Positions 33,100 to 42,570 are shown, numbered from the stretch's first letter. The stretch: DNA of 64,000 bases from Streptomyces sp. Je 1-369 (GCF_026810505.1 NZ_CP101750.1:4369254-4433253), one strand, 5' to 3'. Numbers and translations: made by a program. The notes: generated by a model from the letters alone, not told the origin.

Positions 33100-34839
33100 T
33101 CAGTACGGCGCTTCCCACACCACCGTCGTACCGCCCCCGTCCTCGCCGATGCCCGGCCCGTACCAGCTGTCACCGCCCAGCGACTCGGCGCGCCGCTTGA
33201 GGTTCTTCAGGCCGCTGCGCCGACCGCCCTCCGCGATGCCCACGCCGTCGTCGGCGACCGTCAGACGCACCCCGTGCTGCCCGTCGGCGAGGACCACGGT
33301 CGAGTCGACCACGACGTCGATACGGGCGGCCTGCGCGTGCCGGAACGCGTTGGACAGCGCCTCCCGCAGCGCCGCGATGAGGTTCTTGCCCGTCAGTTCG
33401 CCGACCACCGCGTCGACGGGCCCCACGAAGTGGTGCGAGGGCTTGAAGCCCAGCGGCACGGCGGCCATGTTGATCTCGCGCAGGACGCGGGTGCGCAGCC
33501 CCGACGGCGCCTCCGCGGGACCCTGCTGCAGCGCGAAGATCGCCGTGCGGATCTCCTGGATCGTCACGTCGAGCTCGTCGACGGCCCTGCCGACACCGAC
33601 CTGCACCTCCGGCACGACCGACCTGCGCTGCGCGCTCTCCAGCATCATCCCCGTCGCGAACAGCCGCTGGATGACGAGGTCGTGCAGGTCCCTGGCGATC
33701 CGGTCGCGGTCCTCGTACACCGCGAGCCGCTCCCGGTCCCGCTGGGCCTCGGCCATCATCAGCGCGAGCGCGGCCTGTGAGGCGAACTGGGTGGCGAGGG
33801 TCCGCTCCGCCTCGCTGAAAGGACGTGCCCCACGCGCGCGGGGCGTCACCAACGTCCCCAGGACGCGGCCGTCGCTCTGGAGCGGCAGCATCATGACGGG
33901 GCCGTAGGCGCGGGCGATGTCGGTCATGATGCGGGGGTCCGACGCCGCGTCGTCGACGAAAACCGACTCCCCTTCGAGGAGGTCCGCGACGATGCGGCTC
34001 TCCGGAGGGACGATCACGCCGAGCGCCCCGTTGGGCTCGTCGGAGGAGACCGCGACGACCTCCATGCCGCCCTCGTCGTCGGGCAGCAGCACGATGCCGG
34101 CGGCGGAGTCCGCGAGGTGCCTGGCCTGCTCGGCGACGACCGCGAGCGCTTCCTCGGCGTCGCTGCCGGACAGCAGCGCGGTGGTGACCGCCACCGAGCC
34201 GTCGATCCACCGTTCGCGCTGTTTGGCGGCTTCGTAGAGGCGCGCGTTGCCGATCGCGATGCCCGCCTCCGTGGCGAGGACACGGACCATGTGCACGTCG
34301 TAGTCGTTGAAGTCCGCGCCGTCGCGCTTCTCGGTCAGGTAGAGGTTCCCGAAGATCTCCCCCTGGACGCGGATGGGGACGCCGAGGAACGTCCGCATCG
34401 GCGGGTGGTGGGCCGGGAAGCCGCAGGAGCGCGGGTCGGCGGAGAGGTCCGCGAGGCGCAGTGTCCTCGGCTGGTGGATGAGGGCGCCGAGGAGCCCCCG
34501 GTGGCCGTCCGGCAGACGGCCGATGCGCTCCGCGGTCGCCTCGTCGATGCCGTGGTAGACGAAGTCGGAGAGGCCCTCGCCGTCCTCGGCGACGACGCCG
34601 ATCGCGGCGTAGTGCGCGTTCGCGAGCTCGGCCGCGGTCTCGCAGATGCGGTCCAGGGTGATGTGCAGTTCGAGCCCGGTGCCGACCGCCCGCATCGCTT
34701 CGAGCAGCTGCGGCACCCGCGACGTCAGCTCGGGGGACAGCCCTTGGAGGCTGTGGGTCGCCCGCGCCGCCGCGGCATCCACCGTGTCCGGTGAGCCGTC
34801 GGGGAGCGGGGAGTCGGCGGAGGCCGAGGGTACTGGCAT
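33100..34839 (-). CDS. GAF-domain sensor histidine kinase (DevS/NarL-partner type)
   Basis: 579 residues, ATG 34839. Two GAF domains (about 55-200 and 215-370) are followed by a HisKA_3 dimerisation helix with the phospho-His in DRIARDLHDLVIQRLF near 390, then a HATPase with N-box LREALSNAFRHAQA and G-boxes VADDGVGI and RSGLKNL. The arrangement matches DevS/DosS-like kinases that read gases, redox or small ligands and signal to NarL-type regulators. No response regulator gene is visible nearby, so it is an orphan here. It lies next to the cyd operon, which would fit oxygen or redox sensing, but that link is inference. Confidence 0.92.
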   Translation of the reverse strand: MPVPSASADSPLPDGSPDTVDAAAARATHSLQGLSPELTSRVPQLLEAMRAVGTGLELHITLDRICETAAELANAHYAAIGVVAEDGEGLSDFVYHGIDEATAERIGRLPDGHRGLLGALIHQPRTLRLADLSADPRSCGFPAHHPPMRTFLGVPIRVQGEIFGNLYLTEKRDGADFNDYDVHMVRVLATEAGIAIGNARLYEAAKQRERWIDGSVAVTTALLSGSDAEEALAVVAEQARHLADSAAGIVLLPDDEGGMEVVAVSSDEPNGALGVIVPPESRIVADLLEGESVFVDDAASDPRIMTDIARAYGPVMMLPLQSDGRVLGTLVTPRARGARPFSEAERTLATQFASQAALALMMAEAQRDRERLAVYEDRDRIARDLHDLVIQRLFATGMMLESAQRRSVVPEVQVGVGRAVDELDVTIQEIRTAIFALQQGPAEAPSGLRTRVLREINMAAVPLGFKPSHHFVGPVDAVVGELTGKNLIAALREALSNAFRHAQAARIDVVVDSTVVLADGQHGVRLTVADDGVGIAEGGRRSGLKNLKRRAESLGGDSWYGPGIGEDGGGTTVVWEAPY

Positions 34840-34904
34840 GCTTTGAGCCTAGTAAGTCCTATTTACAGGGGAAAGTCGAGACCGAGTCGAGACCGTACGC
34901 GGCG

Positions 34905-35030
34905 GGCCGTCATCACCCGGACCGTCCTCACCCGGACCGTCCTCACTCCAGCCACCAGACCCGGACCGTCCTCACCCGGGCCGTCCTCACCCCAGCCACC
35001 AGACCCGGGCCGCCCTCACCCGGCCACCAG
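34905..35030. repeat. Complex GC-rich tandem repeat at the cydDC 3' end
   Basis: Copies of CCGTCCTCACCC and a longer unit with CAGCCACCAGACCCGG repeat from 34905 to 35030; the longer unit occurs at about 34938-34966 and 34981-35009, with a partial third copy at 35010-35030. The right end overlaps the last codons of cydDC (LVAG, stop at 35016), so the repeat propagates the gene's 3' end into the spacer. Confidence 0.9.
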
Positions 35031-38000
35031 CAGATCCGCCGCCCGCTCCACGTCCAGCATCCGCCGCAGCGGCCCCTCCTCCGCCGCGAGCTCCGCGTAC
35101 GTGCCGCGCTGTGCCACCCGGCCCGCGTCCAGGACGATCACCTCGTCCACGGCGTCGAGGCCTGCCAGCCGGTGCGTGATCAGCAGCGTCGTGCGCCCCT
35201 CGGTCGCGGCCAGGAGGTCCGCGGTCAGGGCGTCGGCGGTCGGCAGGTCGAGGTGTTCGGCGGGCTCGTCCAGTACGAGGACGGGGAAGTCGGCGAGGAG
35301 CGCGCGGGCCAGCGCGAGCCGCTGCCGCTGCCCTCCGGAGAGCCGCGCCCCGTGCTCGCCGACGAGCGTGTCGAGGCCGTCGGGCAGCGCGTAGGCCCAG
35401 TCGTCGAGCCGTGCGCGCTCCAGGGCGTCGCGCAGTTCGTCGTCCGTGGCGTCCTTCTTGGCGAGCAGCAGGTTCTCGCGCACCGAGCTGTCGAAGATGT
35501 GGGCGTCCTGGGCGCACAGACCGACCATGCGGCGCACGGTGTCGCCGTCCAGCGCGGCCACTTCACTGCCACCGAGCGCGTTCGTCCCACCCAGCGTGTA
35601 CGTCCCCTCGTACGCCCCGAGGAACCCCAGCAGCACCTGCGCCAGCGTCGTCTTGCCGGATCCGGACGGCCCGACGACGGCGATCCGCCGCCCTCGCTCC
35701 AGCGTGAGGCCGACGCCCGCGAGCGCGTCCCGGTCCTGACCCTCGTAGCGTGCGCGCAGCCCCTCGACACGCAGCGGGAAGGGCGTCTGCGGCGCCTCTG
35801 CGGGCTCGGCGGGCTCGGGTACCGGCACGGGCGCGTCGAGGACTTCGTAGACGCGCTCAGCGCTCTTCAGGACCCGCTGGCGGTACTGCACGGCGAGCGG
35901 CAGGCCCATCACCGCCTCGAAGGCGGCGAGCGGGGTGAGGACGACCGCGGCGAGGGCGACACCGCTGAGCCGTCCGTCGTGGACCGCCTGCACACCGACG
36001 AGCGCGGCCGCGGCCACGGTGAGCCCGGTCACGAGGGCCCCGAGCCCGTCGCCGAGCGCGGTGGCGGTGGCGCCCCGCGAGGCGATGCGGGTCAGCTCGG
36101 CGTCGGCCTCACCGGCCTTGGCGGTACGTCGCTTCAACGCACCGGCGACGGTCAACTCCGCGGTCCCCGTGAGCAGATCGGCCACCCGCGTGGCGAGCAC
36201 CCCGCGCGCGGGAGCCAGCTTCCGCTCCGCACGGCGGGCGACGGCGCCGCTCACCAGCGGCACGGCGACACCCGCGGCGAGCAGTCCGGCGGCGAGCACG
36301 GCACCCGCCTCGGGCAGCAGCCAGGCGGTGAACCCGACGGCTCCCGCGCCGACGACGGCGGCGGAGGCGGCGGGGAGCAGCCAGCGCAGCCAGTAGTCCT
36401 GCAGTGCGTCGACATCGGCGACCAGCCGGGAGAGGAGGTCGCCGCGCCGGGTCCCACGCAGTCCTGCCGGGGCGAGCCGCTCCAGGCGCCGGTAGACGGC
36501 GACCCGGGTGTCGGCGAGCATCCGCAGCACCGCGTCGTGCGAGACGAGGCGCTCGGCGTACCGGAAGACGGCGCGACCGATGCCGAAGGCGCGGGTCGCC
36601 GTCACGGCGATCATCAGGTACATCACCGGGGGCTGCTCGGAGGCCCGCGAGATCAGCCACCCGGAGGTGGCCATGAGCCCGACGGCACTGGCGAGCGCGA
36701 GGCTTCCCAGGAGCAGCGCGAGCGCCAGCTGCCCGCGCCGCGCCCGGGCGGCGTCCCGGACCCTGGCCAGGACCCCGGCGCCCGAACGGGCCCCCTTGGA
36801 GCCGCTCGTGGTCTCGCTCTTCGGAGCGTCAGGCATCACCGCGTCACCGGTTACGCCCGCCACACCCTCCACGTCCTCCACGCCCTCCACACCACGAGCG
36901 TCCGGGCCGGTCTTGCTGTCGGCAGCCGGATCGGCAGCCGGAGAGGCCACCCCGCCCCCGGCCTCCAGCCGCACCACACGATCGGCGACGGCCAGCAGCG
37001 CGGGCCGGTGCACGACCAGCAGTACCGTCCTCCCCACAGCGAGCCGGCGAACCGCCTCCACCACACCCGCCTCGGTACCGCCGTCCAGCGCCGCCGTCGG
37101 CTCGTCGAGCAGCACCACGGGCCGGTCCGCGAGGAACGCGCGGGCCAGCGCGAGCCGTTGCCGCTGCCCTGCGGAGAGCCCGGCGCCGTCCTCCCCGAGG
37201 AGGGTCTGCACCCCGGCAGGCAGCGCGTCCACGAACTCCAGTGCACCCGCGTCCTTAAGGGCCTCCCGCAGCTGCGCGTCGTCCGCGTCGGGCCGCGCGA
37301 GCCGCACGTTCTCCGCGACGGTCCCGGCGAACAGGTGCGGCCGCTGCGGCACCCACGCGATCCGCTCGCGCCACCACTCCGGCGATACCTCCGCCAGATC
37401 GACGCCCCCGACGCACACCCGCCCCTCGCTCGGCCGCACAAACCCGAGCACCACGTTCAGCAGCGTCGACTTGCCCGCCCCGCTGGGCCCCACGAGCGCC
37501 ACGGTCTCCCCCGGCGCCACCTCGAAGGACGCCCCGGAGACGGCGTCGGCCGCCCGCCCCGGGTACCGGACCGTCACGCCCCGCACGCTCAGGACACCCG
37601 AAGGCGCCGCCCCCGTCCCGGCAGCCGGCACCGGGGTCTCCAGGACCTCGAAGATCTCCTCGGCGGCCGACAGCCCCTCCGCCGCCGCGTGGTACTGCGC
37701 ACCGACCTGGCGCAGCGGCAGGTAGGCCTCCGGAGCGAGGACGAGGACGACGAGTCCGTCGTACAGCTCCATCTCGCCGTGCACGAGCCGCATGCCGATG
37801 GTCACCGCGACCAGGGCGACCGAGATCGTCGCGAGCAGCTCCAGGGCGAACGACGACAGGAAGGCGATGCGCAGCGTCCGCATCGTGGCCTGCCGGTACT
37901 CGCCGGTGATCTTCCGGATCGACTCGGCCTGCGCCTTGGCGCGGCCGAACACCTTGAGGGTCGGGAGTCCCGCGACCACGTCCAGGAAGTGCCCCGACAG

Positions 38001-38585
38001 GCGCGAGAGGAGCCGCCATTGGCGGTCCATCCGGTTCTGCGTGGCCCAGCCGATCAGGATCATGAAGACCGGGATGAGCGGCAGCGTCACGACGATGATC
38101 GCCGCCGACACCCAGTCCTCAGTGACGATGCGGGCCAGCACCGCCACCGGCACCACCACCGCGAGCCCCAGCTGCGGCAGATAACGCGAGAAGTAGTCGT
38201 CGAGCGCGTCCACGCCGCGCGTCGCGAGCGAGACGAGCGAACCGGTCCGCTGTCCGGTCAGCCACCCCGGCCCGAGCTGCCCCGCCCGCTCCAGGAGCCG
38301 CCCGCGCAGCTCGGACTTGACCGCCGCGCTCGCCCGGTGCGCGGCGAGCTCGGTCAGCCAGGAGACCAGCCCCCGCCCGGCGGCGACCGCCGCGAGCAGT
38401 ACCAGGGGAGTGCCCAAGTCACCGACGGAACGCCCGTCCTGGAAGGCGCCCACCACGATCTCGGCGATGAGCATCGCCTGCCCGACGACCAGGCCCGCTC
38501 CGGCCAGCCCCAGGACCACGACCGCGACCAGGAAGAAGCGAGTGGCGCGGGCGTACCGGAGCAGACGCGGGTCGATCGGTTTCAC
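35016..38585 (-). CDS. cydDC: CydD-CydC fusion ABC transporter (thiol exporter for cytochrome bd assembly)
   Basis: 1189 residues from GTG 38585. Two ABC half-transporters are fused head to tail: CydD-like (six membrane helices, Walker A GPSGAGKST, signature LSAGQRQR, Walker B VVLLDEPTAALD) and CydC-like (Walker A GPSGSGKTT, signature LSGGQRQR, Walker B VLVLDEPAEHLD). In E. coli CydDC exports cysteine and glutathione and is needed for heme insertion in cytochrome bd. The start is taken at GTG inside the parS site, giving MKPIDPRLLR; a TTG at 38603 would add six residues. A Gly/Val-rich linker with VEGVEDVEGVAGV repeats joins the halves. Confidence 0.94.
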   Translation of the reverse strand: MKPIDPRLLRYARATRFFLVAVVVLGLAGAGLVVGQAMLIAEIVVGAFQDGRSVGDLGTPLVLLAAVAAGRGLVSWLTELAAHRASAAVKSELRGRLLERAGQLGPGWLTGQRTGSLVSLATRGVDALDDYFSRYLPQLGLAVVVPVAVLARIVTEDWVSAAIIVVTLPLIPVFMILIGWATQNRMDRQWRLLSRLSGHFLDVVAGLPTLKVFGRAKAQAESIRKITGEYRQATMRTLRIAFLSSFALELLATISVALVAVTIGMRLVHGEMELYDGLVVLVLAPEAYLPLRQVGAQYHAAAEGLSAAEEIFEVLETPVPAAGTGAAPSGVLSVRGVTVRYPGRAADAVSGASFEVAPGETVALVGPSGAGKSTLLNVVLGFVRPSEGRVCVGGVDLAEVSPEWWRERIAWVPQRPHLFAGTVAENVRLARPDADDAQLREALKDAGALEFVDALPAGVQTLLGEDGAGLSAGQRQRLALARAFLADRPVVLLDEPTAALDGGTEAGVVEAVRRLAVGRTVLLVVHRPALLAVADRVVRLEAGGGVASPAADPAADSKTGPDARGVEGVEDVEGVAGVTGDAVMPDAPKSETTSGSKGARSGAGVLARVRDAARARRGQLALALLLGSLALASAVGLMATSGWLISRASEQPPVMYLMIAVTATRAFGIGRAVFRYAERLVSHDAVLRMLADTRVAVYRRLERLAPAGLRGTRRGDLLSRLVADVDALQDYWLRWLLPAASAAVVGAGAVGFTAWLLPEAGAVLAAGLLAAGVAVPLVSGAVARRAERKLAPARGVLATRVADLLTGTAELTVAGALKRRTAKAGEADAELTRIASRGATATALGDGLGALVTGLTVAAAALVGVQAVHDGRLSGVALAAVVLTPLAAFEAVMGLPLAVQYRQRVLKSAERVYEVLDAPVPVPEPAEPAEAPQTPFPLRVEGLRARYEGQDRDALAGVGLTLERGRRIAVVGPSGSGKTTLAQVLLGFLGAYEGTYTLGGTNALGGSEVAALDGDTVRRMVGLCAQDAHIFDSSVRENLLLAKKDATDDELRDALERARLDDWAYALPDGLDTLVGEHGARLSGGQRQRLALARALLADFPVLVLDEPAEHLDLPTADALTADLLAATEGRTTLLITHRLAGLDAVDEVIVLDAGRVAQRGTYAELAAEEGPLRRMLDVERAADLLVAG

Positions 38586-38592
38586 GTGAAAC
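38579..38592. other. parS: parS, perfect match, covering the cydDC start codon
   Basis: GTTTCACGTGAAAC matches the Streptomyces ParB site exactly. Read on the minus strand it supplies the GTG start and following AAA of cydDC. ParB bound here would sit directly on the translation start region. Confidence 0.9.
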
Positions 38593-38621
38593 ACACCCTT
38601 CAACAGGCTTGGGCAACGGCC

Positions 38622-39626
38622 TCAGTGCGCGGCATCCGCGATGTGCTGCGTCCCGATCCGTTTGCGGAACACCCAGTACGTCCACGACTGGTAGAGCAGC
38701 ACGACCGGCGTCGCGATGCCCGCGCACCACGTCATGATCTTCAGGGTGTACGGGCTGGACGAGGCGTTGGTGACCGTGAGGCTCCACTCCTCGTTCAGCG
38801 ACGACGGCATGACGTTCGGGAAGAGCGTGAGGAAGAGCATCGCGACGGCCGCCGCGATCGTGATCCCCGACAGCGCGAACGACCAGCCCTCACGACCGAT
38901 CTTGATCGCCGCGATGGCTCCCACCAGGGCGACCACCGCCACGATCATCGCGATCAGGCTCTTGCCGTCGCCCTTGTCGGCCTGGGTCCAGACCATGAAC
39001 CCGAGGGCGAGGACGGCGGTGACGAGACCCAGGCCGAGCGCCGTCTTCCGCGCCCGCATCCGGATGTCGCCCACGGTCTTCAGCGAGGCGAACACCGCGC
39101 CGTGGAACGTGAACAGCGTCAGGGTGACCAGGCCGCCGAGGATCGCGTACGGGTTGAGCAGGTCCCAGAAGCTGCCCACGTACTCCTTGTGGGCGTCGAT
39201 CTTCACGCCCCGCACGATGTTGCCGAACGCCACGCCCCACATCACCGCCGGGATCAGCGACGTCCAGAAGATCGCGTGCTCCCAGTTGGTCTGCCAGCGC
39301 TCCTCCGGCCGCTTGGCGCGGTACTCGAAGGCGACACCGCGCACGATCAGGCAGATCAGGATGATCAGCAGCGGCAGGTAGAAGCCGGAGAACAGCGTCG
39401 CGTACCAGTCGGGGAAGGCGGCGAAGGTCGCGCCGCCCGCGGTGAGCAGCCAGACCTCGTTGCCGTCCCAGACGGGCCCGATGGTGTTGATGAGGACCCG
39501 CTTCTCGACCCGGTCGCGGGCGAGCAGCTTGGTCAGAACGCCGATCCCGAAGTCGAAGCCCTCCAGGAAGAAGTAGCCGATCCATAGGACGGCGATCAGT
39601 ACGAACCAGACGTCGTGAAGTTCCAT
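38622..39626 (-). CDS. cydB: Cytochrome bd ubiquinol oxidase subunit II
   Basis: 334 residues from ATG 39626, nine bases after AAGGAG. It has the nine or so membrane helices of CydB, starting MELHDVWFVLIAVLWIGYFFLEGFDFGIG, with the conserved GNEVWLLTAGGATFAAFP segment. It pairs with CydA in the terminal oxidase that reduces O2 to water at low oxygen. It lies 19 bp after cydA and 36 bp before cydDC, in one operon. Confidence 0.97.
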   Translation of the reverse strand: MELHDVWFVLIAVLWIGYFFLEGFDFGIGVLTKLLARDRVEKRVLINTIGPVWDGNEVWLLTAGGATFAAFPDWYATLFSGFYLPLLIILICLIVRGVAFEYRAKRPEERWQTNWEHAIFWTSLIPAVMWGVAFGNIVRGVKIDAHKEYVGSFWDLLNPYAILGGLVTLTLFTFHGAVFASLKTVGDIRMRARKTALGLGLVTAVLALGFMVWTQADKGDGKSLIAMIVAVVALVGAIAAIKIGREGWSFALSGITIAAAVAMLFLTLFPNVMPSSLNEEWSLTVTNASSSPYTLKIMTWCAGIATPVVLLYQSWTYWVFRKRIGTQHIADAAH

Positions 39627-39645
39627 GTCCGCGTCTCTCCTTCCT

Positions 39646-41190
39646 TCAGTACGAGAAGGCCATGGGCCGGTCGGCATCGGAATCGGAGTCCGAGCCGGTG
39701 CCCTTGCCCGAGCCGGGTCCGCCGATCTTGGTGGGCGGGTTGAGGTCCGCCTCCGTCAGCTCGGGCGGGCCCTTCCTGACGTACTTGAGCAGCAGCTTCA
39801 CCTCGATCACGGCGAGGATCGCGTAGATCAGCGTGAACCCGATGAGTGAGGTGAGCACCTCGCCCTGCGAGACGCCGGGGGAGACCGCGTCCCGGGTGCG
39901 CAGGACTCCGTAGACCACCCAGGGCTGCCGCCCCGTCTCGGTGAAGATCCAGCCCCAGGCGGTGCCGATGAGGGGGAAGATCAGCGTCCACTGCGAGAGC
40001 CGCCACCACCAGTTGCCGAGCTTCGGCGAGAGCTCCTTGTTCTTGGTGAGCATCAGCTTGGGGATGTCGTCGGCGCCGGTGCGGTGCTCGGGCGCGAGCC
40101 AGAACTTCTTCCGCGTCAGCCACAGGCCCGCGGTGCACAGCGCCATCGAGACCCCGCCGAAGCCGATCATCCAGCGGTACGACCAGTAGGCGGTGGGGAT
40201 GTTGGGCCGGTAGTCGCCGGGCCCGTACTTCTCCTGCGCCTGCTTGTTGAGGTCGTTGATGCCGGGGATCTCGGCGTCGAAGTTGTTCTTGGCGAGGAAG
40301 GACAGGACGCCGGGCACCTCGATGGCGACGTCGTTGTGTCCCTTGGCGACATCGCCGTACGCGAAGAGCGAGAACGGCGCCGGCTTCTCGGTCTCCCACA
40401 GCGCCTCGGCCGCCGACATCTTCATCGGCTGCTGCTCGTACATCACCTTGCCGAGGGTGTCGGCGCTGACGACGGTGAGCAGGGTGCCGACGAACGCGGT
40501 GACCAGGCCCAGCCGCATCGACATCCGCATGGTGCGGATGTGCTGCTTCTTGCGCAGGTGGACGATGGCGATGCCGGTCATGAAGGCGCCGCCGACCAGG
40601 ATGGCCGCCGATATGACGTGGAAGAAGTTGACGAGCGTCGTCTCCTGGAACAGCACCTTCGCGAAGTCGGTGAGCTCCGCGCGCTTGGTGCCGTCCCGTT
40701 CCACGATCTTGTAGCCGACCGGGTGCTGCATAAAGGCGTTGGCGGCGATGATGAAGTACGCCGACAGGACCGTGCCGATGGAGACGATCCAGATCGTCGC
40801 GCAGTGCAGTTTCTTCGGCAGCTTGTCCCAGCCGAAGATCCACAGACCGATGAAGGTCGACTCGAAGAAGAAGGCGATCAGCGCCTCGAAGGCGAGCGGC
40901 GCTCCGAAGACGTCACCGACGAAGCGGGAGTAGTCGGACCAGTTCATGCCGAACTGGAACTCCTGCACGATGCCCGTGACGACACCCATCGCGATATTGA
41001 TCAGGAACAGCTTTCCCCAGAACTTCGTCGCCCTGAGGTAGTGCTCCTTGCCCGTCCGCACCCATGCCGTCTCAAGGATCGCCGTCAGGGCGGCGAGCGA
41101 GATCGTCAGGGGAACGAACAGGAAGTGGTAGACGGTCGTGATGCCGAACTGCCATCGCGCCAGGGTTTCCGGCGCCAGAGCCAGGTCCAC
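39646..41190 (-). CDS. cydA: Cytochrome bd ubiquinol oxidase subunit I
   Basis: 514 residues, GTG 41190 with AAGGAG upstream. Heme ligands and signatures include His22 in TTVYHFLFVP, His in NFFHVISAA, and the GWIFTETGRQPW motif that follows the short Q-loop type. It contains heme b558, b595 and d and oxidises menaquinol. A Ser/Asp-rich tail (SDSDSDADR) ends the protein. Expression is probably controlled by the Rex operator at 41273-41288 in front of it, so it should rise when the NADH/NAD+ ratio is high. Confidence 0.97.
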   Translation of the reverse strand: MDLALAPETLARWQFGITTVYHFLFVPLTISLAALTAILETAWVRTGKEHYLRATKFWGKLFLINIAMGVVTGIVQEFQFGMNWSDYSRFVGDVFGAPLAFEALIAFFFESTFIGLWIFGWDKLPKKLHCATIWIVSIGTVLSAYFIIAANAFMQHPVGYKIVERDGTKRAELTDFAKVLFQETTLVNFFHVISAAILVGGAFMTGIAIVHLRKKQHIRTMRMSMRLGLVTAFVGTLLTVVSADTLGKVMYEQQPMKMSAAEALWETEKPAPFSLFAYGDVAKGHNDVAIEVPGVLSFLAKNNFDAEIPGINDLNKQAQEKYGPGDYRPNIPTAYWSYRWMIGFGGVSMALCTAGLWLTRKKFWLAPEHRTGADDIPKLMLTKNKELSPKLGNWWWRLSQWTLIFPLIGTAWGWIFTETGRQPWVVYGVLRTRDAVSPGVSQGEVLTSLIGFTLIYAILAVIEVKLLLKYVRKGPPELTEADLNPPTKIGGPGSGKGTGSDSDSDADRPMAFSY

Positions 41191-41272
41191 TGCGTCTCTC
41201 CTTACTCGCCGTGCCCACAGCGAACATTCGTCCCTTTTCTCCCACTGATCTCGGGACGAACCGGGGCACGCT

Positions 41273-41288
41273 TGTGAACGCGTTCACA
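41273..41288. promoter_or_regulatory. Rex operator before cydABDC
   Basis: TGTGAACGCGTTCACA is a perfect palindrome identical to the Rex operator consensus TGTGAACNNNTTCACA. A -10-like CATAAT (minus strand; plus ATTATG at 41298-41303) lies just upstream, so the operator covers the start of transcription. In S. coelicolor Rex represses cydABCD until NADH rises. Confidence 0.93.
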
Positions 41289-41395
41289 TTCACAAGCATT
41301 ATGTCGTACGAGCTGTCGAAACCCGAAAGGGGGGTCCCCCTTACCGACGGGTACGGCCGGACCGGGTGACGGGACCGTCCTGAGCGGGCACGAAA

Positions 41396-41424
41396 GAAGG
41401 CCCCGGGCACCGCCCGAGGCCTTC
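41396..41424 (-). terminator. Terminator after hisC
   Basis: GAAGGCCCCGGGC and GCCCGAGGCCTTC pair over 13 bp with one mismatch around a three-base loop. On the minus strand the stem is followed by TTCTTTC, fitting an end for the hisC transcript before the cyd promoter. Confidence 0.85.
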
Positions 41425-41444
41425 CAGAAGCCAGAGCCCCGAAG

Positions 41445-41496
41445 GACCCTGGAACTCGCTCCCTGAACTCGCTCCTAGAACTCGCTCCTAGAACTC
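41445..41496. repeat. 13-bp tandem repeats carrying the hisC stop codon
   Basis: GCTCCTAGAACTC occurs at 41471-41483 and 41484-41496, with a one-base variant at 41458-41470 and a degenerate copy at 41445-41457. The copy at 41484-41496 contains the hisC stop (TAG on the minus strand); the next copy repeats glutamate, phenylalanine and a stop. Confidence 0.95.
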
Positions 41497-42570
41497 CTTG
41501 CGGAAGGCCTCCGCCGCGTGCAGGAAGATGTCGTTGGCCTCGGTCTCGCCGATCGTGGCCCGCATCCCCTCGCCCGCGAACGGCCGCACGACCACGCCGG
41601 CCTTCTCGCACGCCGCCGCGAAGTCCGCCGTACGGTCCCCGAGCCGCAGCCACACGAAGTTCGCCTGCGTCTCGGGCACCGTCCAGCCCTGCCCGCGCAG
41701 CGCCTCGACCACCCGCGTGCGCTCGTTGACCAGCGAACCGACCCGGCCCATCAGCTCGTCCTCGGCACGCAGCGACGCCACCGCCGCGTCCTGCGCGAGC
41801 TGGCTCACACCGAAGGGCACCGCCGTCTTGCGCAGCGCGGCGGCCACCGGCTCGTGGGCGACCGCGAAGCCGACGCGCAGTCCCGCGAGGCCGTACGCCT
41901 TCGAGAACGTACGCAGGACGCAGACGTTCGGCCGGTCTCGGTAGATCTCGATGCCGTCCGGCACCTCGGGGTCACGGATGAACTCGCGGTACGCCTCGTC
42001 CAGGACGACCAGGACGTCGCTCGGCACCCGGTCGAGGAACCGTTCCAGCTCGGCCCTGCGGACCACGGTGCCCGTGGGGTTGTTGGGGTTGCAGACGAAG
42101 ATGAGCCGGGTGCGGTCGGTGATGGCGTCGGCCATCGCGTCGAGGTCGTGCACCTCGCCGTCCGTCAGCGGCACCCGCACCGACGTCGCACCGCTGACCT
42201 GCGTGATGATCGGGTACGCCTCGAAGGAACGCCACGCGTAGATCACCTCGTCCCCCGGTCCCGACGTGGCCTGCAGCAGCTGCTGGGCGACGCCGACGGA
42301 ACCCGTGCCGGTGGCGATGTGCGACGTGGGCACTCCGAAGCGGTCGGCCAGCTCGCTCATCAGGGCCGTGCACGCCATGTCGGGGTAACGGTTGAAGGAC
42401 CCGGCGGCGGCGAGTGCGCTCTCCATCACGCCGGGCAGCGGCGGATAGGGGTTCTCGTTGGAGGACAGTTTGTAGGCTGCGGGACCGTCGGCCGCCGCAG
42501 CGGGCTTGCCCGGCTTGTAGGTGGGAATCCCCTCAAGCTCGGCACGCAGCCTCGGGTTCGTCTCGCTCAC
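41488..42570 (-). CDS. hisC: Histidinol-phosphate/aromatic aminotransferase
   Basis: 360 residues from GTG 42570, chosen for GGAGG seven bases ahead (ATG at 42591 would add seven residues). It is a HisC-type fold I aminotransferase: [28 protein letters not shown], the PLP lysine in [15 protein letters not shown], and Arg in ANFVWLR. Lone hisC copies away from the his operon may act as phenylalanine or broad aromatic transaminases (Pat), which would fit pheA elsewhere in the window. Precise substrate cannot be told from sequence. Confidence 0.9.
   Translation of the reverse strand: MSETNPRLRAELEGIPTYKPGKPAAAADGPAAYKLSSNENPYPPLPGVMESALAAAGSFNRYPDMACTALMSELADRFGVPTSHIATGTGSVGVAQQLLQATSGPGDEVIYAWRSFEAYPIITQVSGATSVRVPLTDGEVHDLDAMADAITDRTRLIFVCNPNNPTGTVVRRAELERFLDRVPSDVLVVLDEAYREFIRDPEVPDGIEIYRDRPNVCVLRTFSKAYGLAGLRVGFAVAHEPVAAALRKTAVPFGVSQLAQDAAVASLRAEDELMGRVGSLVNERTRVVEALRGQGWTVPETQANFVWLRLGDRTADFAAACEKAGVVVRPFAGEGMRATIGETEANDIFLHAAEAFRKEF

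Noticed and set aside
34791..39587. Very long plus-strand open frame opposite cydDC and cydB
   Set aside because: It is the antisense shadow of strongly biased coding sequence; its product is rich in Arg, Gly, His and Gln without domains.
41273..41290. Palindrome as a further parS
   Set aside because: The sequence is TGTGAACGCGTTCACA, which fits Rex, not the GTTTCACGTGAAAC consensus.
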